Origin: Nocardia otitidiscaviarum NBRC 14405 | Lineage (GTDB): Bacteria; Actinomycetota; Actinomycetes; Mycobacteriales; Mycobacteriaceae | NCBI RefSeq assembly: GCF_000308635.1 | Contig: NZ_BAGD01000074.1 | Coordinates: 62,001-126,000, forward strand | Reading direction: 5' to 3' | DNA: 64,000 nt | In this document: positions 16,682 through 24,578 of the stretch, piece by piece | How the letters are laid out: each line of letters begins with the position of its first letter | Numbering within the stretch: the stretch's first letter is position 1 | Program-made: the position numbers and the translations under genes | The notes under the pieces: model-generated | Database searches by the model: none | The model's input: only the letters and a program-made list of their open reading frames with translations | Told to the model about the DNA's origin: nothing

Positions 16682-17803
16682 ATGCGTACCGAGATCTGCG
16701 ACCGGTTGGGCATCGACGTCCCGATCTTCGCCTTCACCCACTGCCGCGACGTGGCCGCCGCGGTCAGCAATGCCGGCGGACTCGGCGTGCTCGGCGCGGT
16801 CGGATTCACCGCCGAACAGCTCGAGGTCGAACTCGCCTGGCTGGACGAGCACGTCACCGGCGTCTACGGCGTGGACCTGGTGATCCCGTCCAAGTACGAG
16901 GGCAAGGGCGTCGAGGGCCTGAGCCCCGAGGAGCTGGAAGCCAAACTCGCCGAACTGGTTCCGCAGGGCCACCGCGATTTCGCCGAGAAGATCCTCGACG
17001 ACCACCAGGTGCCGCACCTGCCCGACGGCGAGAAGCACAACCAGCTGCTCGGCTGGACCGCCACCACGGTCGCCCCGCAGATCGAGGTGATCCTGAAGCA
17101 CCCCAAGGCCAAACTGGTCGCCAACGCGCTGGGCACCCCGCCCGATGACGTGATCAAGCAGATCCAGGACTCCGGTCGCCTCATCGGCGCGCTGTGTGGT
17201 TCGGTCAAGCACGCGCTCAACCACAAGCGCGCCGGACTGGACTTCGTGGTCATGCAGGGCACCGAGGGTGGCGGCCACTGCGGCGAGGTGTCCTCGGTGG
17301 TGTTGTGGCCGCAGGTGATCGACGCCATCGGCGACATGCCCGCGCTGGCCGCCGGTGGTATCGCCGACGGCCGCCAGATCGCCGCGGCGCTGGCCATGGG
17401 TGCGGCGGGCGCGTGGACCGGTTCGCTGTGGCTGACGGTCGAGGAGGCGAATGTGCCGCCCGCCCAGATGCAGACCTACATCGACGCCAGCAGCCACGAC
17501 ACCGTGCGCTCGCGGGCGTGGACCGGCAAGCCCTGCCGCATGCTCAAGAACGACTGGACCGAGGCCTGGGAGAACCCGGAGAACCCGGACCCGCTGCCCA
17601 TGCCGCTGCAGATGATGGTGGCCCTCGACGGCGTCAAGCGCGGCCACCGCTACCCGGAGGCCGCCAAGGATGTGAACTTCAATCCGGTGGGCCAGGTGGT
17701 CGGCATGATGAACAAGGTCGAGCGCTCCGCCGATGTGGTGCAGCGGCTCATCGCGGAGTACCTCGAGGCGTGCGAACGGCTGAACAAGCTCAACAACGCC
17801 TGA
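16682..17803 (+). CDS. Nitronate monooxygenase family flavoprotein
   Basis: 373-aa FMN enzyme of the nitronate monooxygenase (2-nitropropane dioxygenase-like) TIM-barrel family. N-terminus RTEICDRLGIDVPIFAFTHC; FMN-binding segments VAAAVSNAGGLGVLGA, MQGTEGGGHCGEVSS (near residue 200) and PALAAGGIADGRQIAAALAM. The family includes fatty-acid and steroid-ring-cleavage enzymes in mycobacteria as well as true nitronate oxidases, so the substrate is open. GAGGAG 11 bp before the ATG. A perfect KstR-like palindrome upstream hints at a role in steroid or lipid breakdown (inference). Confidence 0.88.
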   Translation: MRTEICDRLGIDVPIFAFTHCRDVAAAVSNAGGLGVLGAVGFTAEQLEVELAWLDEHVTGVYGVDLVIPSKYEGKGVEGLSPEELEAKLAELVPQGHRDFAEKILDDHQVPHLPDGEKHNQLLGWTATTVAPQIEVILKHPKAKLVANALGTPPDDVIKQIQDSGRLIGALCGSVKHALNHKRAGLDFVVMQGTEGGGHCGEVSSVVLWPQVIDAIGDMPALAAGGIADGRQIAAALAMGAAGAWTGSLWLTVEEANVPPAQMQTYIDASSHDTVRSRAWTGKPCRMLKNDWTEAWENPENPDPLPMPLQMMVALDGVKRGHRYPEAAKDVNFNPVGQVVGMMNKVERSADVVQRLIAEYLEACERLNKLNNA

Positions 17804-17932
17804 TACGTATCCCAGCGCGCCTCGGACACAGCGAGGTTCGCCGCACCGAGTAGTTCCGCAACGGGTGGCACCCGCGCGGAAGGTGTGGCCAGCCCCCTGC
17901 CGTCCGAGGCGTTCGCTCGTTACGTTCGATCC

Positions 17933-18424
17933 GTGTCCACCGTTCACCGCGCCCTGCGGGCCGCGAGCTACGCCCTCGCAGCGCTGCCGATCGCCTTCGC
18001 ATCCGTCGACCGTCGGGTTCGGCTGACGCGCTGGGCGTTCGAGTCGACGATCGAGATTCGACCGTCCGGCCCGCGGGCACGGACGCATACCGTGCTGGCC
18101 GCGGTGATCGGACTGCTCGCCTGGTTCGTCGCACTCCCGGCCACCGTCACGACGGTGCGCGGCTTCGCCTATCCGCTCGTGACGAGCGGTGCGTACGGGG
18201 ATGCCTGGGGTGGACCCACTCTCGCGGGCGCGTGGGCGGTCCACGCCGCGGTGGGCATCGCGCTGCTGCCCGTGTGGGTGGCGCTGCTCGCCGGAATCGG
18301 CACCGCGCAACGGCATCTGACCATGCGCCTGCTCGGCCGTGGCGGACCGTGGTGGCCGATTCCGGTGGCGGTGCTGGTGGGCGCGGTCGAGGCGGTCTAT
18401 CTCCTCGCACTCGCGCAGGAGTGA
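17933..18424 (+). CDS. Hypothetical membrane protein
   Basis: 163 aa from the GTG at 17933; not recognised as a named family. Four hydrophobic stretches: ASYALAALPIAFASV, HTVLAAVIGLLAWFVALPA, AVHAAVGIALLPVWVALLAG and PIPVAVLVGAVEAVYLLAL. The basic loop between the first two (DRRVRLTRWAFESTIEIRP) recalls the sensor-type membrane domains of actinobacterial kinases, but no kinase part follows. TACGTT lies 10 bp before the GTG, so the mRNA may be leaderless. An in-frame GTG 16 codons earlier is the alternative start. Confidence 0.6.
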   Translation: MSTVHRALRAASYALAALPIAFASVDRRVRLTRWAFESTIEIRPSGPRARTHTVLAAVIGLLAWFVALPATVTTVRGFAYPLVTSGAYGDAWGGPTLAGAWAVHAAVGIALLPVWVALLAGIGTAQRHLTMRLLGRGGPWWPIPVAVLVGAVEAVYLLALAQE

Positions 18425-18575
18425 AACGCCCGATTACGGGTGTCGCAGGTTTGCTCTCTATCTCGTTGCGCCTCAAGATGTAGACAGCCCGTGCGTCGCC
18501 ACAGTGTGAGAACCATCTCCGAACCGGCCGTGCGGCTTGAAGTTTCGTCAGGTGGATTGCGACGGTGGTCGGAAC

Positions 18576-19433
18576 ATGTTGAAGAAGAAGTCGTCGCGCG
18601 CGCGGAAACTCATCCTGCCCCTGGCCATTACCGGCCTGCTCGTCCTGCTGGCGTTCGTGCTCACCGTGGTGGGCGAAGAACCTGCGCCCGCCCCGACCGA
18701 CCCCGCTGGCCGGGTCGCCACGGCGCGCAGTCAGCTCGACGCGCTGCCGGTGCGGGACTGGGCCGCCAAGAACGGTTACGACCGTGAGAAATTCGGCTCG
18801 GCCTGGACCGATGATGTCAGCATCGAGGGCGGCGGCAACGGCTGCGACACCCGCAACGACATCCTGGCGCGCGATCTCACCGACGTGAAGCTCGACAGTG
18901 GCGGCTGCAAGGTGCTCAGCGGCACGCTCGCCGACCCGTACACCGGGCGGACCATCAAGTTCAAGCAGGGCCGCGAGACCAGCGCCGCCGTACAGATCGA
19001 CCACATCGTCGCATTGAGCAACGCGTGGCTGACCGGCGCGCAGGAACTCTCCGCCGAACAGCGGCGCAACCTCGCCAACGACCCGCGCAACCTGATCGCC
19101 GTGGACGGCCCCACCAACCAGGGCAAGGGCGATTCCGATGCCTCGCAGTGGCTTCCGCCCCGCAAGGACTACCGGTGCACCTATGTGGCGCAGCAGATCG
19201 AGGTGAAGGCCGCCTACCGCCTGTGGGTCACCCGCGACGAGCGTGACGCCATGGCGCGGGTGCTGGCCACCTGTACGGCGGCCACCCCCACCGCCGCACC
19301 GAGCACGACATCGACCGTGCACTACGCCAATTGCGACGAGGTCCGCGCCGCCGGAGCCGCACCGCTGCGCCGGGGCGAACCCGGCTACCGGCCCCAGCTG
19401 GACGGCAACGGCGACGGCATCGCCTGCGCGTAA
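18576..19433 (+). CDS. Secreted/anchored HNH-type nuclease (DUF1524) with C-terminal excalibur domain
   Basis: 285 aa. A positively charged start (MLKKKSSRARK) and hydrophobic helix ILPLAITGLLVLLAFVLTVV form a signal anchor. The central domain has the DUF1524 nuclease motif QIDHIVALSNAW (H in the DHIV triplet) and later NLIAVDGPTNQGKGDSDASQ. Three cysteine-containing stretches suit an extracytoplasmic protein. The C-terminus (ANCDEVRAAGAAPLRRGEPG, then DGNGDGIAC) is an excalibur calcium-binding domain with DxDxDGxxC spacing. Likely a cell-surface DNase for nutrient acquisition. The ATG at 18576 sits inside GGAACATGTT; an upstream TTG is less convincing. Confidence 0.88.
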   Translation: MLKKKSSRARKLILPLAITGLLVLLAFVLTVVGEEPAPAPTDPAGRVATARSQLDALPVRDWAAKNGYDREKFGSAWTDDVSIEGGGNGCDTRNDILARDLTDVKLDSGGCKVLSGTLADPYTGRTIKFKQGRETSAAVQIDHIVALSNAWLTGAQELSAEQRRNLANDPRNLIAVDGPTNQGKGDSDASQWLPPRKDYRCTYVAQQIEVKAAYRLWVTRDERDAMARVLATCTAATPTAAPSTTSTVHYANCDEVRAAGAAPLRRGEPGYRPQLDGNGDGIACA

Positions 19434-19478
19434 CGGCCGGCGAAGACCGCGGATGGCGGCCCGTCCGGTCGCCGCGGA

Positions 19479-19934
19479 TCAGTCGCGCAGCGCGCCCCGC
19501 AGGGATTCGGCGCGCTGCTTGACCGCGTCGGTCATCCCCGCGAATCCCTGCCGCAGCGCACCGCCCATGATCGCGGTGACCACCGGACTGAGCCACCCGG
19601 CCAGCGCGAAATGGGAATCGTAGCGGCAGCGGTCCGCGCCCAGCGCGGTCACGGTGTGCGAGCGCTCGCTGTGCAGCGTGCCCAACGGCACCGGCTTCAT
19701 GGTGTAGCTGAATTCCTTTCCCGGCGTGTGGGACCGGATGAACTCCCGCTGGGTGCGCGGACGCGAGCCGATGAGCCGCACGCGCATATCGATGGGCGAT
19801 CCGGGCTCCAGTGTCGTCTCACAGCCGAGTACGAAGGGGTTCCACTCGCCGTAGCGGTCCACGTCGGTGAGCACCTGCCAGACCAGGTCGGCGGGTGCGT
19901 CGATCTCGACGCTCTTGTCGATCACCAAGGGCAT
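19479..19934 (-). CDS. SRPBCC (polyketide cyclase/START-like) family protein
   Basis: 151 aa. Starts with the SRPBCC signature VIDKSVEIDAPADLVWQVLT then DVDRYGEWNPFV, followed by the beta-rich ligand cavity and a C-terminal helix (ALRQGFAGMTDAVKQRAESL). Members bind hydrophobic ligands; a function cannot be assigned. The ATG at 19932-19934 lies 23 bp from a TGGAACATGTTCAC near-palindrome that resembles the operator before the nitronate monooxygenase gene. Convergent with the nuclease gene. Confidence 0.82.
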   Translation of the reverse strand: MPLVIDKSVEIDAPADLVWQVLTDVDRYGEWNPFVLGCETTLEPGSPIDMRVRLIGSRPRTQREFIRSHTPGKEFSYTMKPVPLGTLHSERSHTVTALGADRCRYDSHFALAGWLSPVVTAIMGGALRQGFAGMTDAVKQRAESLRGALRD

Positions 19935-19956
19935 GTCCGAACACTAGCGCACAAAC

Positions 19957-19970
19957 TGGAACATGTTCAC
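19957..19970. promoter_or_regulatory. KstR-like near-palindrome upstream of the SRPBCC gene
   Basis: TGGAACATGTTCAC contains the perfect core GAACATGTTC and fits TNNAACNNGTTNNA with one mismatch. It is 23 bp upstream of the SRPBCC start and 57 bp upstream of the divergent DJ-1 remnant. Same core as the site at 16617-16630. Confidence 0.4.
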
Positions 19971-20026
19971 CCTGTGGTCGCGGGTCCGGGCCGGGGTGCG
20001 GCAGGGCCGCCGTTACGGTTGGCCGA

Positions 20027-20424
20027 GTGGACGCGATACGCCGGATGCTCGTCATCGCCTATGACGACGCGCAGATACTCGATATCGCCTGCCCGTGTGG
20101 GGCTTGGGATCTGGCGAATCGGTTCGGGGCCGACCCCGGGTACGCGATCGAACTGGTCTCGGTGGGCGGGAGAGCGGTACGGACCTCGGCGGGCATCCCC
20201 ATGGGCAGCGGCCGACTCGAAACCGTCGGCGGCGCGATCGACACCCTGATGGTCGTCGGCGGCCCCGGTGCCGATGCGGCCGCCGCGGACGGTCGGCTCC
20301 TCGACCAGGTGCGCCGGGTGGCGCGCCGGTCGCGGCGCATCGCGGCGGTCTGCACGGGCGCATCGCTGTTGGCGGCCGCCGGACTGCTGGAGCGGCGGCG
20401 GGTGGACCGACTCCCGCGGCGCCC
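20027..20424 (+). pseudogene. Truncated DJ-1/PfpI domain (5' part of a GlxA-like gene)
   Basis: From the GTG at 20027 (TACGGT about 10 bp upstream suggests a leaderless start) the frame gives a DJ-1/PfpI fold: MLVIAYDDAQILDIACPCGA, DTLMVVGGPGAD, and the nucleophile elbow AAVCTGASLLAAAGLLERRR. The expected continuation (the THWA segment and, in GlxA regulators, an AraC DNA-binding domain) is missing. After about base 20405 the protein no longer resembles the family. The frame happens to stay open into the downstream phosphotransferase, so a gene caller may report one 570-aa fusion protein ending at 21739. Confidence 0.65.
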
Positions 20425-20541
20425 CGCCCGGACGGCGCTTACTACGCCTGGGAAACCTCGTTCATCGGCTCCGGACTCGTTGGTGTTAAATGGCTTTCGT
20501 TCGGTAAGGCAGGGGAAGGTGACTGGGTCGGGCAGCGGTGA
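20425..20541 (+). pseudogene. 3' fragment of an unrecognised gene
   Basis: In a second frame, bases 20425-20541 read as a natural-looking protein tail: DGAYYAWETSFIGSGLVGV, then KWLSFGKAGEGDWVGQR and a TGA. The codons have the strong third-position G/C bias of real genes here, at least in the first half. No start lies upstream because the DJ-1 remnant begins in another frame. It looks like the end of a gene whose front was lost at the same junction that truncated the DJ-1 gene. Family unknown. Confidence 0.4.
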
Positions 20542-21739
20542 GCTCGCCACCAAGATGCTGGAGGCGGCCAAGCGCCTCGCCGAGGCGATCGCTGAAAAGG
20601 CCGGCCCGCGAGTCAGCCAGGAGCATCGTGAATTCCCGCGCGCAATCCGATACGGCCTGGATCGGACGACCCGAACGGAAGAGCAGTTCGCAGCCGACCT
20701 CCGAGGGACAGACACGCCCACGCCGCCGGATGATCGCGCCCGGTCCGGGCTATCCGCGGCGGAGGCACACCAGGTCTACGACCAGGTCCGGGACCTGGAG
20801 CCGGATGCCGCTGGAACCGGGAACCGGATCAACATCGTCGATACCACCGCAGGCCCGGCGGTGGTCCGGCGCGGCGTGGACCACCCGCGGGTGACCATGC
20901 TGAAGAAGTGGATGCCGGAGAACACGGCCATCGCCTTCGCGCGCGCCAGCGGTGTGAGAACGCCCGGGATCCTCTACTCCGGGACGGACCCGGCGACCGG
21001 CCGGACATTCACGATCATGCAGTACGTGCCCGGTGAAACACGGGGCTTCAATGATCCCGAGATGATGAACTGGCTGCCCGATCTCCTCGATCAGGTGCAA
21101 TTGATGTCCGCCCACCGCCTCCCGCCGGGAATGAACCTCGATGTTCCCCAGTGGCAGCGGCAGATGATCCAGCATGCCGACGACGCGTATCGCAATCTGC
21201 CACCGGAGCGACACGCCAGACTCGACCAACTGGGAATCGGCCCGCTATCGGATTATGTCCAGCCCGACCTCAGTCGCTCCGGTGAGCCGACTGTGTTCGC
21301 CCACAACGACCTCTACCCATTCAATCTCCGACTCGACGACCAGCGGAACCTATGGATTCTCGATTGGGAGACCGCCGGTCCGGGCGATCCGCTGTACAAC
21401 GCGAACTTCTTCCTCCACCGCATGGGGGCAGACATCGATGACGCGACACACGCCCAGGCCACGGCTATGTGGCTCGACCGGTTGCCGCCGGCAACCGCGT
21501 CCGTCGACAGCGGACCGGTACTCGCCATGTACCGCACGATGGAGGATTGGCGCGGGATAACGATGGCCTCGGAGACGGCACCCCGCGCCATCTCCGAGGA
21601 TCCGAGCCGCCTCGAAAGCTGGACCGACTGGTACGAAACACGATTCGTCAGGAATCCCGAACCCTGGCCCGATATCCCGAAGGACGAACTGCGCACGATA
21701 TTGCGCGGATGGGCCGAGGAGGCAGGGGCGGGGCGGTGA
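20519..21739 (+). CDS. Phosphotransferase-like (APH/choline kinase fold) protein
   Basis: About 406 aa from the GTG at 20519; an ATG at 20555 is possible. The C-terminal two-thirds has the aminoglycoside-phosphotransferase/choline-kinase fold: lysine-bearing LKKWMPENTAIAFARASG, FTIMQYVPGET (hinge), catalytic loop VFAHNDLYPFNLRLDDQ (H-x-D-x4-N) and metal motif LWILDWETAGPGD. All key residues look intact. The first about 100 residues (ELATKMLEAAKRLAEAIAEK) are helical and charged, with no family match. Start overlaps the tail of the fragment before it, suggesting the two once formed an operon. Substrate unknown. Confidence 0.7.
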   Translation: MTGSGSGELATKMLEAAKRLAEAIAEKAGPRVSQEHREFPRAIRYGLDRTTRTEEQFAADLRGTDTPTPPDDRARSGLSAAEAHQVYDQVRDLEPDAAGTGNRINIVDTTAGPAVVRRGVDHPRVTMLKKWMPENTAIAFARASGVRTPGILYSGTDPATGRTFTIMQYVPGETRGFNDPEMMNWLPDLLDQVQLMSAHRLPPGMNLDVPQWQRQMIQHADDAYRNLPPERHARLDQLGIGPLSDYVQPDLSRSGEPTVFAHNDLYPFNLRLDDQRNLWILDWETAGPGDPLYNANFFLHRMGADIDDATHAQATAMWLDRLPPATASVDSGPVLAMYRTMEDWRGITMASETAPRAISEDPSRLESWTDWYETRFVRNPEPWPDIPKDELRTILRGWAEEAGAGR

Positions 21740-21815
21740 TCGGCTGCGCCGCGGCTACCCGGCTGCCCAGTCGGAGGCGGAGGCGGAGGCGGTAGACGAA
21801 CGATAGTGTCGACCG

Positions 21816-22370
21816 GTGACTCTCGCCGATCGCTACCCGATCCTGCACACACCGGGCCGGTGGGAATGGGGTGGTCTCGACGTCCGGTTCTCCACCGAGC
21901 CGCCGCCGGACGAACTGGTGACCAATATCCACGTTGTCTGCTTCGTCGGGGAACGGATCGTGCTGTGCCGTGACGATCGGGATGTGTGGTTGGTGCCGGG
22001 CGGGACCCGCGAGGCGGGGGAGTCGGTACTCGACTGCGTCACACGGGAATTGCGTGAGGATGCGGGGGCTCGGCTCACCGGGCCGCTGTAGCCGCTCGGT
22101 GCGCACTACGCCACCAGCGACCGGGCGGTGCCGTATCGGCCGTGGCAGCCCCATCCGCACAAGGCGTGGCTGTGGTGCGGTGCGGAGGTGGTCCTCGACA
22201 GCGCACCGACGAATCCGGATGACGCCGAACGGATTGTCGAGGCGCGAGCCCTGCCGGTGGCCGAGGCCGTCGAGCTCGCGGCCACCGATGGGGCGCATAT
22301 GGCCGAATTGCTGCGGCTGGCCGTGGAGCTGCGGCGGGGCGGCCGGTCGGGGGTGTCGCCTACCAGGTGA
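21816..22370 (+). pseudogene. NUDIX hydrolase interrupted by an in-frame TAG
   Basis: Starting at the GTG at 21816, the frame encodes LADRYPILHTPGRWEWGG and a NUDIX box (VPGGTREAGES then RELREDAG). A TAG at 22089-22091 stops it after 91 codons, but the same frame continues with LGAHYATSDRAVPYRPWQPH and KAWLWCGAEVVLD to the TGA at 22368-22370, which completes a normal-length domain of about 184 aa. A single substitution (for example CAG or TGG to TAG) explains it. The box lacks the second glutamate of REUXEE (RELREDAG has D), so the enzyme may have been weak before. The tail overlaps the next gene's stop. Confidence 0.8.
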
Positions 22371-23451
22371 GCACCGGTTTGACGGTGGTGCCGCGGTGTT
22401 GGTCGGCCAGGGCGGATTCGATGTCGGTGTGAGGATAGGGGGTGATGAGGCGGTCTATGGGGAAGCGGCCCGCGGCGTGGAGGTCGAGTAGGTGGGGGAT
22501 GAAGGTGTGGGGGGTGGCATCGCCCTCGAGGCAGCCCCGGATGGTCTTGCCGCCGAGGACGATATCCCGGACGTCGATGGCGGGGGTGCCCGCGCCGAGG
22601 CCCACCGCCACCACGGTGCCGCCGATGGCCAGGGCCGCCACGGCGTCGGCGAGCACGGCCGGGGAGCCGGTGGTGTCCAGGCAGTGGGAGGCGCCGCCGC
22701 GGGTGTGGTCGCGCAGCGCCGCGACGGTGTCACCGGCGGCGGGATCGAGGGCGGCGGATGCGCCGAGGTCGAGGGCCAGGGCGCGGCGGGTGGGGTTCGG
22801 TTCCACGACGACCGTGCGGGACACGCCGAGCGCGACGGCCGCCAGCAGACCCGCCAGACCGACCGCGCCCGCGCCGAAGACGACCAGCGTGTCGTCCGTT
22901 CCGGGGCGCAGCGCGTTGTGGACCGCACCTGCGCCCGTCTGGAATCCGCAGCCCAGCGGCGCGGCCAGCACCGGATCGGTGGCGGGGTCCACCACGACGG
23001 TGTTGTCGGCGGTGGTGAGGGCATAACCGGCGAAACTGGACTGGCCGAAGAAGCCGTCCAGGACGGGCGCACCCGCGGCGGTGATCCTGGGCGTGCGGTC
23101 GGCTCGGGAGCCGAAGTTGTTCAGCCGCACCGACTTCCGGCAGTAGGCGGGACGGCCGTTCCGGCAGTTGGCGCAGTCGCCACACTGCCGGAAGGTCAGC
23201 ACCACCCGTTGGCCCGGCCGCACCGAGTCCACCGCCGCGCCGACGGCTTCGACCGTGCCGCAGCCCTCGTGGCCGAGCAGGACGGGACGGTCCGCCGCAC
23301 CGGCAGCGCGGGTCACCAGATCCGTGTGGCAGATGCCGACCGCCTCGATGCGAACCAGGATCTCGTCGGCGCGCGGCCCGTCGATCTCGACGGGTTCGAG
23401 TGCGAACGGAGCGGACGGATGCCGCGACAGCAGCGCCGAGGTGGTCAGCAC
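22360..23451 (-). CDS. Zinc-dependent alcohol dehydrogenase (AdhD/aryl-alcohol type)
   Basis: 363-aa medium-chain zinc dehydrogenase. Catalytic zinc motif AVGICHTDLVTRA and GHEGCGTVEAVGAAV; structural zinc cysteines in CGDCANCRNGRPAYC; NAD-binding VVFGAGAVGLAGLLAAVALG. The DGFFGQSSFAGYAL segment and the tail (GCLEGDATPHTFIPHLLDLH) resemble class III/aryl-alcohol dehydrogenases of mycobacteria. GTG start overlaps the stop of the upstream DUF4334 gene (GTGCTGA), so the two are translationally coupled and probably act together. Its stop overlaps the decayed NUDIX gene by 11 bp on the other strand. Confidence 0.88.
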   Translation of the reverse strand: MLTTSALLSRHPSAPFALEPVEIDGPRADEILVRIEAVGICHTDLVTRAAGAADRPVLLGHEGCGTVEAVGAAVDSVRPGQRVVLTFRQCGDCANCRNGRPAYCRKSVRLNNFGSRADRTPRITAAGAPVLDGFFGQSSFAGYALTTADNTVVVDPATDPVLAAPLGCGFQTGAGAVHNALRPGTDDTLVVFGAGAVGLAGLLAAVALGVSRTVVVEPNPTRRALALDLGASAALDPAAGDTVAALRDHTRGGASHCLDTTGSPAVLADAVAALAIGGTVVAVGLGAGTPAIDVRDIVLGGKTIRGCLEGDATPHTFIPHLLDLHAAGRFPIDRLITPYPHTDIESALADQHRGTTVKPVLTW

Positions 23452-23915
23452 CGGCCGACCCGCTCGAGCCGGAAGTAGAAGTGCTCACCGTTGGCGAGCA
23501 CCAGGTCGGGGCGGCCGTTCATGACACCCATGAGCGTGTTGCCGTCGAGGCGCTTGAAGTGGTCGAAGATGGGGCGGCTGTCGTAGACCATGGTCGCGGT
23601 CACCTCGCCGCGGAACTCGACCTGCCACAGCGTGGCCTCGCCGCCGCCGAGTTCGAGATCGGAGAACAGCGAGCCGTCGTCCGCGCGGCAGATGAGCGGT
23701 TCGGCGCGTTCAGGGGAGTGAAACCGCTTGCCGTACCAGCGATTCGCGTCCAGCGCCCGGCACAGCGGATGGCCGGTGCGGAAGGCCGCGCCTCGCCACT
23801 CACCGAGAATGTCCTCCGCGCGGACGGTCGGCAGCCCCGCCCACAGCGCGTCCAACGCGGCCACGGGCACGCCCGACTCCCGTGCCGCCAACTCCTGCCA
23901 TGATTCGGCGCTCAT
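23445..23915 (-). CDS. GXWXG/DUF4334 domain protein
   Basis: 156 aa. Contains the N-terminal GXWXG motif (ILGEWRGAAF, residues about 36-45) and the DUF4334 C-terminal part ending GNTLMGVMNGRPD and HFYFRLERV. The biochemical role of the family is unknown; members sit next to short- or medium-chain dehydrogenases in mycobacteria. Start at the ATG at 23913-23915, where GGACGGGCG precedes; longer upstream frame has no homology. It shares a short intergenic region full of GAACCA half-sites with a divergent TetR gene, which is the likely repressor of this gene and the dehydrogenase. Confidence 0.82.
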   Translation of the reverse strand: MSAESWQELAARESGVPVAALDALWAGLPTVRAEDILGEWRGAAFRTGHPLCRALDANRWYGKRFHSPERAEPLICRADDGSLFSDLELGGGEATLWQVEFRGEVTATMVYDSRPIFDHFKRLDGNTLMGVMNGRPDLVLANGEHFYFRLERVGRC

Positions 23916-23941
23916 CGCCCGTCCTTCACGCTCGACTTCCA

Positions 23942-23985
23942 GAACCATTTGGTTCGCGAACCATATCCCGAACCACATTGTTCGG
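23942..23985. promoter_or_regulatory. Cluster of GAACCA half-sites, probable TetR operators
   Basis: Half-sites alternate on both strands: GAACCA at 23942, TGGTTC at 23950, GAACCA at 23958, GAACCA at 23970, then TGTTCG at 23979. The second and third form a perfect 14-bp palindrome TGGTTCGCGAACCA (23950-23963), and CCGAAC/GTTCGG form a second dyad around 6 bp. It fills the gap between the divergent DUF4334 and TetR starts, so both promoters would be covered. Confidence 0.7.
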
Positions 23986-24003
23986 CAAGATAGGATTCCG
24001 CCC

Positions 24004-24570
24004 ATGCGCGCAGCCGGACACGCCACCAGGGAACGCATCCTCGCCGCCGCCAAGGCGGAGTTCGCGACCTACGGCGTGGCGGGGGCACGGATCAATCGCA
24101 TCGCCACCGCGGCCCGCGCCAGCAAGGACCGGCTCTACGCCTACTTCGCGAGCAAGGACGAGCTCTACGCGGCGGTCACCGAGCAGTGGGCCGCCCAGAC
24201 CACCGCCGATACCGCCCTCAACGCCGACGACCTGCCGGGCTACACGGGACGGCTGTTCGACCACTACCTCGACCACCCGGAGAACGCCCGCCTGCAGACC
24301 TGGGCCGAGATCGAGCAGACGCACATCCCGGAGGCCGAGGCCGCCGTGCGGCGGGTGCTCGCCGGGAAGATCGCCGAAATCGAACGCGGTCAGCGCGACG
24401 GGGTCGTCACCACCGATTTCCAGCCCGTCGCCCTGGTCGTCATGCTCACCGACGTCGCCCGCACCGCGGCCGTCCATGCCGCCCGGGCGGGCCAACCGCA
24501 CGATATCGCCGCCCGCCGCGCCGCGGTGGTGCTGGCCGCCCGCCGCCTCATCGCACCCGCGGCGTCCTGA
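24004..24570 (+). CDS. TetR-family transcriptional regulator
   Basis: 188 aa. N-terminal TetR helix-turn-helix: RERILAAAKAEFATYGVAGA, RINRIATAARASKDRLYAYF, ASKDELYAAV. The C-terminal helices (RLFDHYLDHPENARLQTWAE) bear the ligand pocket; the DHPE(N) stretch resembles TetR_C family members of the Rv-type 'aromatic hydrocarbon' set, without telling a ligand. Divergent from the DUF4334-dehydrogenase pair across a 88-bp region containing two palindromic operators, so it most likely represses itself and that pair. Confidence 0.88.
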   Translation: MRAAGHATRERILAAAKAEFATYGVAGARINRIATAARASKDRLYAYFASKDELYAAVTEQWAAQTTADTALNADDLPGYTGRLFDHYLDHPENARLQTWAEIEQTHIPEAEAAVRRVLAGKIAEIERGQRDGVVTTDFQPVALVVMLTDVARTAAVHAARAGQPHDIAARRAAVVLAARRLIAPAAS

Positions 24571-24578
24571 GCGATGGT

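Noticed and set aside
19895..21739. Single 614-aa fusion protein of DJ-1 and phosphotransferase
   Set aside because: The two domains are joined at a junction where another frame encodes a protein tail, so the fusion is accidental.
22089..22091. Amber codon recoded as an amino acid
   Set aside because: No pyrrolysine or suppressor evidence and no conserved context; a nonsense mutation is simpler.
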